DNA of 64,000 bases from Camarhynchus parvulus. Taxonomy: Eukaryota; Chordata; Aves; Passeriformes; Thraupidae. The translations under genes and the position numbers were made by a program. Below, one piece after another: positions 37,601 to 49,760 of this stretch. Position 1 is the first letter of the stretch. Every line of letters begins with the position of its first letter. The stretch lies in assembly GCF_901933205.1 (NCBI RefSeq), contig NC_044577.1, forward strand, positions 2,305,321 through 2,369,320, written 5' to 3'. A model generated the notes under the pieces. It was not told the origin of the DNA. It did no database searches and saw nothing but the letters and a program-made list of their open reading frames with translations.

Positions 37601-40600
37601 TGTCAGTGACCAAGCTCAGCTGTGCTCTCTTGGCCCTCCTGATACTGCCCTGAGGTACAAAAAGAAGAAATTCGATCTATTCCTCTGTCAAAAAGTTTCC
37701 ACCAGTTTCCCATCTCTATTGTAATTTATAGTTAAATGGTCTCTCTTTACAATTCCCGCTCCTAACTAGGAGAAGGCAATAAATGATTAATGAGTCCCAA
37801 AATACTGAGCCTGGGAGGTAGGAGACAAAACAAGGCAGGAGGTTCTGCCCCTAAAAACAGCTTTTAGTTGAATCCTCAGCTTCTGCTTTGGGCTCTGAGG
37901 TGCTCCTACTTAAAAACCAGCTGTCAGCACAGCACATTGCTGCCTGTTCTCCCACTCAGCCACAAGGTTCTGGGAGACTGCAGAAATAATATTCTGAATC
38001 TTTTCAAACCTCTTCAAGTTTGTTTTTTCCCTGCTGTTGAAGTGACGCTGAATGTGGAAGCTGTTACCTTTGGACAGGCTGGTTATTAAAGAAATATTTC
38101 AATAAAAAACCCTGTAGGTTTTGTTTGAGTCCTTCAAAAGTGTTGGAGATGGAGCAGAGAGTGAGGATGCAGAGCAGGAATTACTTACAAAATCAAGCTA
38201 GCTAGGATTTGTGGGTTATTTTGAGAATCTGGGTGGTCTGGAGGCTTAACACAAATTCTAAACATCCCCACTCCCCTGCCAGCTTTGCTTCTTGACATAA
38301 GTGGTTGAAATTTATCTGGTGATGGTAATAATTTAATGCTGAATTACCAGGTCCTCAGTAGGAATACAGAGGAGTGTCCCTTATCCTCTAATGGTAATTT
38401 TCAGAGAATAACCATGTAATTAAACATTTATACTGAAAATTCAGGGGTCTAGCTTTGTGTGGTGGAAGCAGTGTCTCCTTAGGGACACAAAAAAGTGTGC
38501 TTTGCTTGATTTACTTGATTTGCTTGATTGCTGCTCCCTCTTGTGGGGTTCAGGCCAGTTCAAGCAAGCTTGGAGTTCATTCTTGGTCTGCTTAGATGGA
38601 GGAATTAATCAGTGGTTCTCCTCTGACACACTGGGTGGGGTAACGACCTTAAGACTTGCTCCTCTGTGTACCTCTACAAATCAGAACATTCTTTTATGTC
38701 AAGGGGACTAAATCTGTAAAAGCATTTAATTCACTTCTTAAATTTAATTCAGTTTTTTTTCAGGAATTGATCCATTCATTGTGCTGTTAATCGGTGTCAG
38801 GGTTTGCATTTCTGTCAGAGCAGAGATGAGGCAGTGGCACAGCTGTGGCAGGCTTGGCAGCTCTTGCTGTGCTGGCAGCACTGAAACCTCTGACACCTCC
38901 TCTCCCATGGTCAGTGCTTCTGACTCACCCTCCTCAGGCTCCTGCCCTTCTTAAGGGAGTTACTCCTGAAAATTAAACCCCCCAAAATACCTCCCATGTG
39001 CTCTCCTGTATCCCAAATAAATGCAAATGCTGTAGCTGGGGAAAGATTTATTTTTTCCTTGTAATTTCTCAATTGTCCTGCTGGCCTAAAATCTCCACAT
39101 CTAAAATGTGTTGTGCCTGAAGATGTAGAAATACTGCTTATGTTTGTTTTCCTCCAGAGAGGCAGATGAGCTCTGGACATATAATCTCTGTCCTCTGGAC
39201 AAGAAACTAGAAGTGCTGTGGATTTCTTCATTGCTTCTAATTGATGGCAAAGACCTGTGCAACTTCACTGACGAGCTTTTGGTGTGAAACTCTTCCAGGA
39301 ATTTCTCTCTGAAGCTTAAAAGACAAATTGCAAAATGGGAAGAGGCCACATGAGTGTGACACTGAAACAAGAGCAGTTCACATGATGTAATTGCTAATAT
39401 TACACCATTTCACAATAATGATAGGATTTGTCTCAGCACTGCAGTTTCCACCACTTCACTCATGTTGAACTGTTTCTGTCCAGGAACTGCAATATGGGTA
39501 TTAAATCTCAGCTTTGCAGAGTATTTAGTGGATTACCTGAAACTTTTGATCTTCATTTTACTTGGCTTTAAAAGAATAAATCAATTTTAAATGTGCCTGC
39601 GTGCAAAGTCTGTGCTTCTGTGGAGACCCAGTGCTGTTGTTGGACACATAATGAATTCCCTGTAAATGTATTTATTCTTTCTGTGATGCAGGCAAAGGTG
39701 GGATTTTAGCTGAGATTAAACCAGGAAGCAGGTGCACTTGATTTGAGGAAAAAAAAAAAAAACAAAAACCAAAAGCAGAACTTAGTGTTCTATTTATGCC
39801 TTTTCTCAAAGCTTTATATCATTTTGTGTCACAGACTGGGTAATCCAGCATCAGCAACCTTTACTTCAAAACTTGTGATTTTCTTTTCTTTGGCTGGTAG
39901 TGTGAGCATTATTTTAAGCAGTTGCTGGGGTTTGTATCTACATTTTAATGTGCTCTAAGTACAGAGCTGTGTTCAGGATTTGCCACCTTTTATTCAGATG
40001 AAATTTGCAGTTCAGTGGGGAGCAGAGGGTGATCCCCACAGATTACATTGCTTGTAGCAGTCCTTCAATTTCACTTCTTATTTAATACTTCAGATATTTT
40101 TACCTGTCAGCAACAAAACCTCTGTTTCTGTCCACGCATCAAAAAGATGTTGGCACCCACCCAGCCCCAGAGCCCTCCCCAAACTGTATTTATGCTGTAA
40201 AGGAACCAGATGAGAAATTTCACTTCATTGCAGGTTCCAAATGGGGTTATTGTGCTTTACTTTATGGTCATGACAAATGTGTTTGCTCTTCAGGAACGTG
40301 TAGCAGTGGCTGAATTAATTTTGCATGTGTGCTCCTTGGTAAAAGCCTTTCTGCTGCGTGCTGGTGCCTGAGGATGAGTCCCCAGTGGGAAACACTGGCT
40401 GGAGCTTTGCTTCCAAAGAGAAGTTCAAACACCAGAAGTCTGAAATACAGCTCAACTCTTTTATTTGTGATCTCTGAGTGACTTTAATTGCAGTTCTGCA
40501 ATCAAACAGAAATACGGTATTTAAGTGGCATTCTGCAATAGAACCATTCTACTTGGGTGTTCTGAGGTTCAGTTTTATTTAAATTTTAAATGAGGACAAC

Positions 40601-41220
40601 AGTTGCTGCAGAACACTGCTGGTGCCATAGAGAGAACTACAAGTGGTCACTGCAGAAGAGAAACTTCTCTCTTTTTATAAAGAAGTTGGGTAAAACAGAA
40701 GAAACCACTGGCTGCAGCTTCATGCAAATAACTGGAAGATTTTGATGCTTTCCTTGTGAAATTCCAGCCCATATTTGCTAATGCTGCCAGTGGGTTTTGG
40801 TTTTTTTTTCTCCATCTAGTTACCATTTCTGATTGATTAATTTATTTATATGAGCCATCCAGCTGTTTCCAAAGTCAGTTGGACTCCCCCAAAACTATTT
40901 CCATGAGTTGCCAGTCTTGATGTAAATCCATGGCTGCAGTATTATCCAGGGTGTAGAAAACACATGGATTTGTTCTCGGAGGTAACAGCTGTAGAGGAGT
41001 ATCCAAATTCCTCCCTGGTGGGACCAACCACTTACTGACCAGAGAGCTATTTAGGGAGAAAATGCCAATTGAAGAAGTGACGTAGATGTGGTCAGTTGAT
41101 ACTAACTGAGGAGCTGCCAGCCAACATCCTATCCTGGAGTTGCTCTTTCATCCCTGTTTTGCTTTTTTGGAGTGGAAACAGCACGAGTGATTGATTGCTA
41201 AATAGCAGTGGAAGTGGTGC

Positions 41221-41236
41221 ACTCTATATATAGAGT
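41221..41236. repeat. 16-base perfect AT-rich palindrome
   Basis: ACTCTATATATAGAGT is self-complementary over all 16 bases. It is next to an A-rich stretch at 41268-41310. Probably chance in AT-rich DNA. Confidence 0.8.
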
Positions 41237-42927
41237 GGTGCTGGAGAACAGAGCTACAATGCTTATGAAAAAAAAAAAACCCAAAACAAAACAAAACCCC
41301 ACCAACAAAAACATTTACTGAGATAATAAATGCCTCTAAACCACCACCAAGATGGAAATGATAACAAGATACCTCGGTTTTAAGAGGTGTTTTAAGATCA
41401 ATTCCTCATGGCAGGATTTGCTTTGGTAATCCTGGTGGAGCTCAGTTATTGTTTAGACTAAATATTGTTTATTTTTGTATTTTTAGCAGCAGCTCCTTGG
41501 GACTCCAGGGCAATATAATTTACGAGGTAGGATGCAAGTCCCTAATTGTGTCTTGCATTGTACAGGCTGTTCAGTGCAGAATAAACATTCTCCTCCTTCG
41601 TGGGGGGGGGGGAAAGGTCTGTGTCAACAAGGCTTTGCAGCCTCTGCTCGCATGCCTAAGCTCTATCTCCAGGATGGGTTTCCTGGCAAACACATCAGCA
41701 AATGTTTCTCCAAAGTGCACAGTGCTCATGTATAAATTCCTTCATTAGTCGTGGCTCTCGTTCCCTCCTCCCCTTCTTAGTCCTGGGCTCCAAATGTTGA
41801 GCAAGAGGACCAGGAATGCTGAGCCCTTAAACGCAGATAACTCACAGCAGCACCCTCAGCGTGTCAGAGCAGAGGGAATGCCTGTTCCCACTCCTGGTGC
41901 TTGGGAATGAAGGAAAACAGAAAACCAGAGCTCTGGTATTCAGAGAAACCCTAAAAAACAAAATTGGAAATCACTCTTGGAATGCCCTTGCAAGAAAAAC
42001 GTTCCATCATTTAATCTCCCACCAAACTTCAGGCTTGTAGGATTGCAGGGTGTGCATGAGCCTGACCAGGGAAATAGGTTCAGGCTGCGCTCAGGGTGCT
42101 CATGGGAACACCACAATAGTTCTCCTGGCCAGGTTTCCACTGTAGGTATACTTTATTATCCTCCTTCTGTGGGAAATCTGGACACTCCTCAAAGGGAACT
42201 GTCAATTTTTTGCTAAAATGTTGGATAATGAGATTCTGTGGTGTTTGCAGAGGATGTGATCCCTGTTCATTGAAGGTGCTGTCCTAGTTCGTTCTCTCTA
42301 GTGAATGCAGTCAAATATTGGAGTTGAAGCCCTGATGAAGTTTAGCTGTAATGTGACTTTTTGGACTTGATTTTTACTGCAAATTTGATTTGTCTGTTTG
42401 GTTTTTTTTTTTTTGCATACTGAGTGGGAGAGCTTGGTGACTTAACCATGGCACTCCCAGAGCTTACAAATGCTCATTAGGTGGTGCTTTCCCACCTAAT
42501 ATCCCTGATGGGGCTAGGATGGAGTTCAGAACCTCTGCCTTTTTTGGAATTACTGTTGGGTTTCTGATTCACAGCATTTACAGTTGTGGTGGGAATGGTT
42601 AATTCCAACTCTTCAATCTTATTAGGTTGGAAGTAGAGCTTGGGAGGTGGCAATGCCTCGTGCTCTGGATACACCAGCAGAAAAGCACTTTCCTACAAGT
42701 AAAAGGCTCTTGCTGGATCATTTGTGTATTTTTTTACACAGGGTTTTTACATTCAGGTTCTGTGAGATGATCTGAACCAAAACTCCTTTTTTCCTTTTGG
42801 TTTGATCTTATTTTTTTTTTTTCATTATTAAGCAAAGAAGTGGAAAAGCTTAAGATTTGGCCAGGAATTTTTATTATGGGAACCACTTTTGAATCTGGCG
42901 CTTCTAAAACAAGAAGCTCATGTAACT

Positions 42928-42991
42928 TTTCATCCACCCACATTTCCAATTTCTGAAGCTTTCATCCACCCATATTTCCAATTTCTGAAGC
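42928..42991 (+). repeat. 32-bp tandem duplication
   Basis: Two adjacent 32-base copies beginning tttcatccaccca and ending atttctgaagc differ at one base (caca versus cata). The near-identity suggests a recent local duplication. Confidence 0.85.
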
Positions 42992-43034
42992 TGAAGTGGT
43001 CCAGCTTTAATATATTCAATGCTGGGTTTTGGAT

Positions 43035-43780
43035 TTTTTTTACTACTTTTACTACTACTACATTGTTTTACTACTTTTTTACTACTTTTTTTTAAGGTTG
43101 AGATTGAAGCTTTTGAGATAATATTTCGTGTTCAGGTTTAAATGTTTATTCTTATTTATGATATAGTTTTATATGTAGTGAGTTTTGTAGTATTCTACTA
43201 ACAAGGTACAAAATGGTTAATTATCTTTTGTTATAAGGTTTTTTAAGGTTAAACTATCTAATTAAGAAATGGCACTCAAATTATTTTTACTTTTAATTCA
43301 ATAACTAATTACTCAAAGCCCACAATGCAGATTATTTTTGTCTAATTACAAAATACTACTTAAACTCATGAAGAAGAAGTAAGAAGAAGGTAAAGAAGAG
43401 GGATTAGTTTTTGTTTTAAAACTTTTGTTTCATTTCTTTTATTATATTCTAAAACTTTATGTTATGTTATACATATAGACATATGTGATATTATACATAT
43501 AGACATATGTGATATTATACATATAGACATATATGTGATATTATACATATAAACATATATGTGATATTATACATAGACACACATATGTCTATATCATTAT
43601 ATATATTATGCATATAGACGTTTATATCTATTTACATATAGACATATATTATACATATACTATAGTATATCATTTTATTTAAACTATATACTTGTAATAA
43701 TAATACAAACTATGTATTTATAATAATAATATAGAATATATACTTGTAATAATAATATAAACAATATACTTGTAATTTTA
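43035..43780. repeat. AT-rich tandem repeat block
   Basis: Three repeat types are clustered. At 43037-43095 there are T-rich ttttactac motifs. At 43466-43590 there are about five copies of a 24-26-base unit (gatattatacatatagacat plus atgt). At 43683-43779 there are about four copies of a 26-28-base unit (tatatacttgtaataataat). Between them the sequence is almost pure A/T with ATATAC steps. Such blocks are unstable and often differ in length between individuals. Confidence 0.9.
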
Positions 43781-44030
43781 GTGTTATTAATTAATTTTGG
43801 AAGTTTTTTTCTCAGCCTTAGGTTAAATGTAGTTTGGGGTTTTTTTGGTATGTTTGGGTTTTAAGTTTCAAATTCTCAGTCTCTAGGGTTCTAGCAATTA
43901 AATATCCAACTGTTGATGGCATCAGTGTTTAGAAGCTGAATGACCAATGTGCCACAGGCTCCCCAAGAGCCTCCCAGCTTCCCTGCTGGAGCATGACTCA
44001 GTCTGAGTCTTGTGCCTGATCCAGCAGTTT

Positions 44031-44063
44031 CCTTCCTCCTCCTCCTCCTCCTCCTCCTCCTCC
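44031..44063 (+). repeat. (CCT)n trinucleotide microsatellite
   Basis: About ten uninterrupted cct/tcc repeats follow the sequence cagtttccttc. On the minus strand this reads as an AGG tract and creates a poly-Arg chance frame. Confidence 0.92.
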
Positions 44064-44534
44064 CTCCCGGCCGCCAGTGCAGCCTGGCCAGAAGATAATC
44101 TGTTGATCCTGGCAGGGGATTGTGGTGCTGAAAACCGGGCATTGTTTTCCTAAGGAGCACTTGGCTGCGGCTGCTGGAGCTCAGTGCCTCGGTGGTGGCT
44201 ACAAGGAGGTTTTGTTCCCGTGGCCAGCTGGGCTCCAGGCGTGCCAGGATGGCCCAGCAGGCAGGGATGATGAAGTGATGAGGCACAGATGTCACTTTTC
44301 CTGTCTCTCTGACCTCGGGTGGGTGTCACTCCCGAGGTTTTTATTGCCTTTCTTCAGCATTCGAAGAACAACACTGTGAACCTTATTTAAAAAAAAAATT
44401 GGAGTAACCAAATATTTCTTATAATATAAATTTTTAAGCTTTTTTTTCCACAAAACAAGACATTCTTTCTCTGTTCCCACTGTTTGGAAAGCCAGGACTG
44501 TATAAGACACTGACAGACATTACCAAAATTCCAA

Positions 44535-44606
44535 GAATCATAGAATCATTTGGGTTGGGAAAGATCAGAGTCCAACCAATAACCCAACACTGGCAAATCC
44601 ACCAAC
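44535..44606 (-). mobile_element. CR1 LINE 3' end (short, minus)
   Basis: The stretch aatcatagaatcatttgggttgg, then 'aaagatcagagtccaacc' and 'aacccaacactggcaaatccacc', matches the reverse complement of a CR1 tail. Only the last 70 or so bases of the element are present. Confidence 0.85.
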
Positions 44607-46365
44607 AGTGATACCACTTGAAGAGAATGCAGGAAATGCAGAACAGAATTTCACTTTTATAGCTACAAATGAGATCATCTGAGTTATATAAGGTGGTGAT
44701 GGGTAGGGTTGGGAAGTAGCTGAAGAATTAATTAATTAATGTTGGCTGTGTTGCTGAGGAGTTAATACTGAGGTGGGCTAAGCTGGAGCCAGAGTGCTCT
44801 AAGGTACAGGTTTTTCAGTTTTTTAACCTGTCTCTAAAGGTTTTGGCTACTTTATGCCTACTTGCTTGCCTCTTAACCTGCCCATAACATGCCTTAAAGA
44901 CAAAATAAAAATCAGTTGAGTATGAGCTGTGCTGGGGGCCAAATTCCTTGGAATTTGAATTATCAGTGATATTCACATGTCTGGAGGCTGACTGGGTGAT
45001 CTTTCCCTCTTGCTTTTGACACAGCTCCTCGGTTGTTGGTTGTTATGGGTAAAGTGCAGTTCTGGCAAGCTGATTTTTAGGATTTGGGCCAGCATTTGGG
45101 GAGGATTGCCTTGTTCTGAGCGCAGGCATGCATTTTGTGCGTGTGTTTGCAAAGGAGAGGCATGTTCCCCACGGGGAGATAAGGAGTCTGTGTCATTGGA
45201 ATCAGAGCTGCTGTCCTAAGTGCAGTAAACTTCCTTTTTACTTTCTGCTTAGACATACCCAGCTCACAGTTATCCCACCAGGTTTCTGGAAGTGTCAGCT
45301 GACTCTTTTTTCCCCCCCTCCTTATAAATCTGCCATTACCTGTTTTTCTTAGGCTCAGTTTAGCATTGTAGTACATGCAGTGCATAAGTGGGGACATCCT
45401 TCCTGCTTAGATATGTCCTGGAATTAATGTCACTCTTCCACAGCATCCTATTTCACTTGGGAAATTCATGGACACAAGAACTGTGTGCTGAATAAATAAA
45501 TAAATAACAGTTTTTAGAAGATGCTGCTGTTTTTCTGAATAGGAGAGAGCTGTGAAGAGATAGGCACTGCAGTTTGGAGGGGATTTGTCAGGACCTGATT
45601 GGAATTCCGAGCCTCCTTTTACATAAAATCAATTATAAAATGCTGAAGTGTGTGCTCAGAGCTCTGTATTGCTGAAAAATTGAAGTTTGTTAGCATTAAA
45701 AAGACCTCTTGATCCTTCAGTTCCTACCCAGCAGGTCTGTAGTACAGCTGTTTGTTTGAATTTATCCCAGGGTATGTATGAAGTGCTTCCTCAAGTAAAC
45801 CCAGTAAAACCAAACATCTTGGCTTGGAAAGTAAATAGGAAAAGGTGGGGGGGGTAATTTATATTTTCAGTGTATTTTCCAAGTGACGCTGCAAAACCTG
45901 TAGAGATTTGCCAGTGAATGTAAGGGGAGGTTAATTCTTGTTAACCAGGAACCAGAACAAATTGTCTGTTTCAAGCTAAGATGAAGATATTTGTCACGCT
46001 GAGCTGTTCTGATGCCTCAGATTTACACAGTTAACATCACTCCCCTTCTCTGTTAAAATGTCTCATTTAAGGCAATATGTGTTTTTCCTGAAGAATTGAC
46101 TCCAGTGCCTGGTCCTGGCTGCCTTGGGGCGAGCTGCCATAGTCCACAAGTGCCTTCTTCAGAGCTGAGCACCAAACATTGCTGGAGCCTGCACCAAAAC
46201 TGCATGCTGAGCAGCCTCTGGGAATTAGGGCATGACTCCTCTTGGATTCAGGGCTATTCACAAAAGACAGACCTGCTGGAGGATGAAGTGAGTGTCTGCC
46301 AAATGAAGATTTAAATTATCTACACAGGAACTTATAGTATTTATTAGTTTCTTTATGCACGTGCT

Positions 46366-46419
46366 GGAGTGGATTTGAGACAGTTTAGATTTGGAGTGGA
46401 TTTGAGACAGTTTAGATTT
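46366..46419 (+). repeat. 27-bp tandem duplication
   Basis: Two exact consecutive copies of a 27-base unit (ggagtggatttgagacag plus tttagattt) are present. This is a recent local duplication about 130 bases upstream of a CR1 fragment. Confidence 0.88.
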
Positions 46420-46544
46420 ATTTTGTTCAAGCAAAGCTGGGTCATTTACCTGGTGAAGGAGTTAAAAATAACTTGTAGGCTCAACTGGTGGCTTTGGAGT
46501 TTAATGAAAGATGTGACTTTGGAGATCTTATTGCAGCCTTTCAG

Positions 46545-46860
46545 TACTTCAAGAAATTGTTATAGGAATGGCAGAGACTTTTGACAAAGTGTATGGGAGT
46601 GACAGGACACAGAGGAATGGCTTCACAGTGACAGAGGGCAGGGTTAGATGGGATATTGGGAAGGAATTCTTCCCTGTGAGGATGCTGAGGCCCTGGCACA
46701 GGGTGCCCAGAGAAGCTGTGGCTGCCCCTGGATCCCTGGCAGTGTCCAAGGCCAGGCTGGACGGGGCTTGGAGCCCTGTGTCCCTGCCTGTGGCAAACGA
46801 TGGAACTGGATTGGCTTAAAGGTCCTTTCCTTACCAAACCATTCTGTAGTTCTATGATTC
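46545..46860 (+). mobile_element. CR1 LINE 3' fragment
   Basis: CR1 features in order are: agtacttcaagaaattgttata, 'gacaggacacagaggaatggc', 'agatgggatattgggaaggaattcttccc', 'ccctggcacagggtgcccagagaagctgtgg', and the terminal attctgtagttctatgattc. It is in + orientation and 5' truncated. Confidence 0.93.
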
Positions 46861-48046
46861 ACATAAAACCAGCCTGTTTTACAATTGTAGTGCTTCACCT
46901 GACCTAAGCAGGGTTTCTCCCAGGGGCAGGGTGCAAGTTAGACCATCCCTAATCCCTCTTATTTAAAGGAAGCATGACTGGCCTTCCCAGGGACAGTGGG
47001 ACATGGCTTGGGTCCAGGCACTGCCAAGTGATTGCCCCCAAATGTTAATACAGTGCCAGCACTTCCAAATGATCTAAAATACAGTCAGCAGCATGGCAGC
47101 GTGTACTGTGCCAGCCTGAGCAGCCAGATTCCTTGTGCTGGGCAGGCAGCTCATGGAAAAACTGAGCTCAGCCGCTGGGTGGAGGCTTCGCTGGGCTCCT
47201 GACCGGGAAGGAGGGCGCAGGCTGAGTTGCTAAGGAGCAACCTGTTTGGCTGGCCCTGGAAAATCCCGTGCCAGGAAGAGATGACTCCCCGAGTGCTGTC
47301 GCTGCTGAGGAATAGCAGCGGGTAAAATGAGCTCTTGAGGCTTCGCAGCTCTCCCAGCCCCGGGCGTTTCTTTCTCCCTGGCGTTTGGGAGGGGATGGGT
47401 ATGCGAGCTTCAGGTGGACTCAAGGGGAATCGAGAGATGCTTTGGGTGAAATCCGATGGAATCAGCAGGTGGCATGAACCTCCGTGGAGCCAGGATATCT
47501 GCTCTGACCGTGTCTCCAATTGTTTTGGGGTATCGTTCTGTTTAGTGCCACTTAAAGCCACTTGTGCCCTCTAATCCTTCTGTGCCTTCGGCTCATCCAC
47601 CTCATCACCTTTTGAAATGCAGGGTGTCCTTTTTTTGGCCAGCCACTATTCCCGATTGCTCTTCCGCAGTACTGTCAGACTTCAATTACACGTTTTGGGG
47701 TTTGAATTTTTTTCCCCATTACTCCATAGCGCGTAATGCCATTTCTGAAAGAATAAACCCAACACCAGCCCATCCAGCGTGGATGGCTCGTTTTAAGCTC
47801 GGCTCCACACATCGCAATCCTCAGCACCGATATAATTGCAGCAATTAGCAGCGGTGGGGCGGTTTGTTTGTGCCATGCAAAGGCCGCCCGGCGTGAACAG
47901 GAATATACATTTATAAGCATGGATGTGCAGCCCGGAGGGAGGGCGGGCGTGCGCCCAGCTGTTGGGATGCTCCGGTTATCCTCCTCGGGGACACAGAGGA
48001 GGCGAGGAGGCGCTTTCCGTGAGGGTTCCGGAGCCATGCCCGGCAG

Positions 48047-48077
48047 GTGTGTAGGTGTGTGTGTGTCTGTGTGTGTG
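48047..48077 (+). repeat. Imperfect (GT)n microsatellite in the exon 1b leader or promoter
   Basis: Alternating GT with a few interruptions (gtgtgtaggtgtgtgtgtgtctgtgtgtgtg) lies about 130-160 bases upstream of the exon 1b start codon. Such tracts are length-polymorphic and can adopt Z-DNA. It may be in the 5' UTR or just upstream of the transcription start. Confidence 0.85.
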
Positions 48078-48204
48078 TTTGCTCTCCCTCGGTGCTGTCC
48101 CGGCCGCCGAGTGCAGCTCCCCGCCCGCTCCCCGCTCCGCCCCCGGGCTGTGCCGGGCGCGTCCGGGCGGGCCCCGCCGGGGACAGACGGCGGCAGCGGG
48201 AGCC

Positions 48205-48249
48205 ATGGACGCGGCTGCCGAGTGCCTCAGCCCGGCTGCCCAGCAGCAG
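48205..48249 (+). CDS. LRRFIP1: LRRFIP1 alternative first coding exon 1b
   Basis: Fifteen codons, MDAAAECLSPAAQQQ, are followed by a consensus donor (CAG|gtaagg) in phase 0, so the exon can join exon 2 in frame. The ECLSPAAQ core resembles the DCLSPEAQKL end of the alternative N-terminus of mammalian LRRFIP1 (the isoform starting MTSPAAAQ), as I remember it. The ATG has a strong context (gagccATGG) and lies in the second CpG island of the window. The first few residues differ from the mammalian form, which is expected in a short, weakly constrained leader. An in-frame ATG exists 150 bases upstream at 48055, but it would translate a GT-repeat and GC-rich leader and has no homology, so the downstream ATG is chosen. 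That this exon is transcribed from its own promoter is an inference. Confidence 0.82.
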
Positions 48250-49689
48250 GTAAGGCCGGGGGGCTGCGGGGGGCTCGGGCAGCGCCGCCGGGACAGCTCC
48301 GTGTGGTGCCCGGGAGCGGCCGGCGCCCACAATCGCTTTGCACAATCGCTGAGCAGAACGTGAGCTGTGAGCTCTGAGCTGCTGCGGGAGCCGTCGTGCC
48401 AGCGACACCTGGGAAATGCTTGCTGAGTAAATGTCGCAGCAGCCCCGTGGGACCGTCAGGTGGCCGCAGGGGGGTAGGGCATCCCTGGACACGAGCTGTC
48501 ATCTGCGAGGGGGACAGGAGCTGTCAGACCAGCCCGGGATGGGCTGTCGGGGTGTTAGAAGGGAATCCCTATGGTTACGTGTAGGCTAAGGTTCATCAGC
48601 CTGCTGCCTCTGAGTAGTGATTTGCATTTAACAGAAAGGTGGGGGTAAAGCAGGATGTGGACTGACCGAGCCCTATGTGATTCACGGGTTCATTACCATA
48701 TGAGTAAGTGGTGCAAAGTGTTGTATGTATTTATAACTCATATGCAAAAAATGTCAGATAAATATGCTGGCTTGACCTCTTAAATACAGAAGTCGTTATA
48801 GTCCCTCTTGTTTCTATGCTAAATAGTCACCACTCACCTGGTGAGCTCCTGGAACTCCTGGGTTAGGTCACATGCAGCTGAAATGGAGACGGAGAAAAAC
48901 ATTCCCATGGGTTAGCACTGCTTCTACCGGGTAGCTGTGCTGGTCGGCTGTGTTACAGGAATATTGCAAATCAGGTGTTGCATGTCCAAACAGACTTTTA
49001 AATTATGTAGGAGGACAAGAAACCTTATCAGATTTTTGACTGATGGAGTGTGACTTGGCTAAACAGAATGAACAGTCCTATAATATTTGAGGAAGAGGAT
49101 ACAGAATACTGGAATGGGACAGCGTCCATCATGAAAAATTATGCTGGCCCCAAAAATGACTGGCTGGCTGTGTCTTAAGCATGTTGGCAAGAGATTTAAA
49201 TCAGCCTGAGAATAGTTATTGCAGCAATGCACAGCAGTGGTTGCTTGCTTACAGGGAGCAGGTGTAATTTAGTCAGGCAGACTTGTGTTTTAAGGTTTCT
49301 CTGGCAGTGGGATCAGAGAGCTTTTCTGGCTATGGTTTGGTGCTGGCAAGCTAACACTTCAATCCTCCACGACAAATATGACACTGGCTCTGATTACTAG
49401 CCTTAGAAGCAGGTAATTTGGAGTGCACTGGAATTGAGGGGTACTTTGTATAGCTGGAAAACTCTTACACATGTAACTATGTGGCAAGTCAACATAGTCA
49501 TTTGTCACCGCTCAGAAAAGCAGCGTAACTTCCTGCCTTTGTTGGCCGTGTCTTGGGGCTGCCAGGCGAACAATGAAGCCCTGGCTGTTTCAGGAGGGAA
49601 AGGCTCTGAGAATGCACACCTTCAGGATGTGTGTGTGTGTGTGTCACTGGCCTCTACCTTAGCAGCTCACCTCAATAATTCTCTCATCG

Positions 49690-49760
49690 TGCGATGATGA
49701 CAGCGCAGCTTCCCCGGCGCGCGCGCGGGGCCAGGAAGCCGCGGCTTCCGTCACCATTGT
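49690..49760. promoter_or_regulatory. GC/CpG islet with an ETS-type palindrome
   Basis: A short CpG cluster contains an alternating GC run (49717-49727) and a perfect 16-base palindrome GGAAGCCGCGGCTTCC (49734-49749), with inverted GGAA/TTCC ETS-like cores, next to a CCGTCA half-CRE. It lies 1.5 kb downstream of exon 1b and could be an enhancer or promoter element. This is a motif-based guess. Confidence 0.3.

Larger units (their letters stand above)
10321..48204 (+). other. LRRFIP1: LRRFIP1 intron 1 (region between exons 1a and 1b)
   Basis: This is the first 38 kb of a 44.6-kb intron that runs from the exon 1a donor to exon 2. I found no conserved coding exon in it. Apart from the listed CR1 fragments, solo LTR and tandem repeats, it is unremarkable AT-leaning intron sequence with many A/T homopolymers (for example 24163-24184, 24637-24652, 27566-27583 and 39746-39764). 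From 13.6 to 32.2 kb I recognise no mobile element. Regulatory elements could be present but cannot be identified by eye. Short open frames of 60-136 codons throughout show no homology. Confidence 0.8.
47860..48340. promoter_or_regulatory. LRRFIP1: CpG island promoter of LRRFIP1 exon 1b
   Basis: A second sharp CpG-rich block in an otherwise AT-leaning intron surrounds exon 1b. It has reverse GC boxes (CCCCGCCC at 48119-48126 and CCGCCCCC at 48137-48144) within 90 bases of the ATG. A TATA-like TTTATAAG occurs at 47910-47917, but it is about 290 bases from the ATG and may be irrelevant. A GT-repeat stretch lies at 48047-48077. Alternative-promoter activity is inferred from the CpG island together with the splice-competent first exon. 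Confidence 0.75.

Noticed and set aside
43466..43590. Regularly spaced repeats resembling a CRISPR-like array
   Set aside because: Units are contiguous without unique spacers, nearly pure A/T, and in a vertebrate intron. This is a tandem repeat.
47868..48492. Overlapping open frames of 169 and 193 codons at the second CpG island
   Set aside because: GC-rich sequence lacks stops. Only the short frame from 48205 has a homologous peptide and a correctly phased donor.
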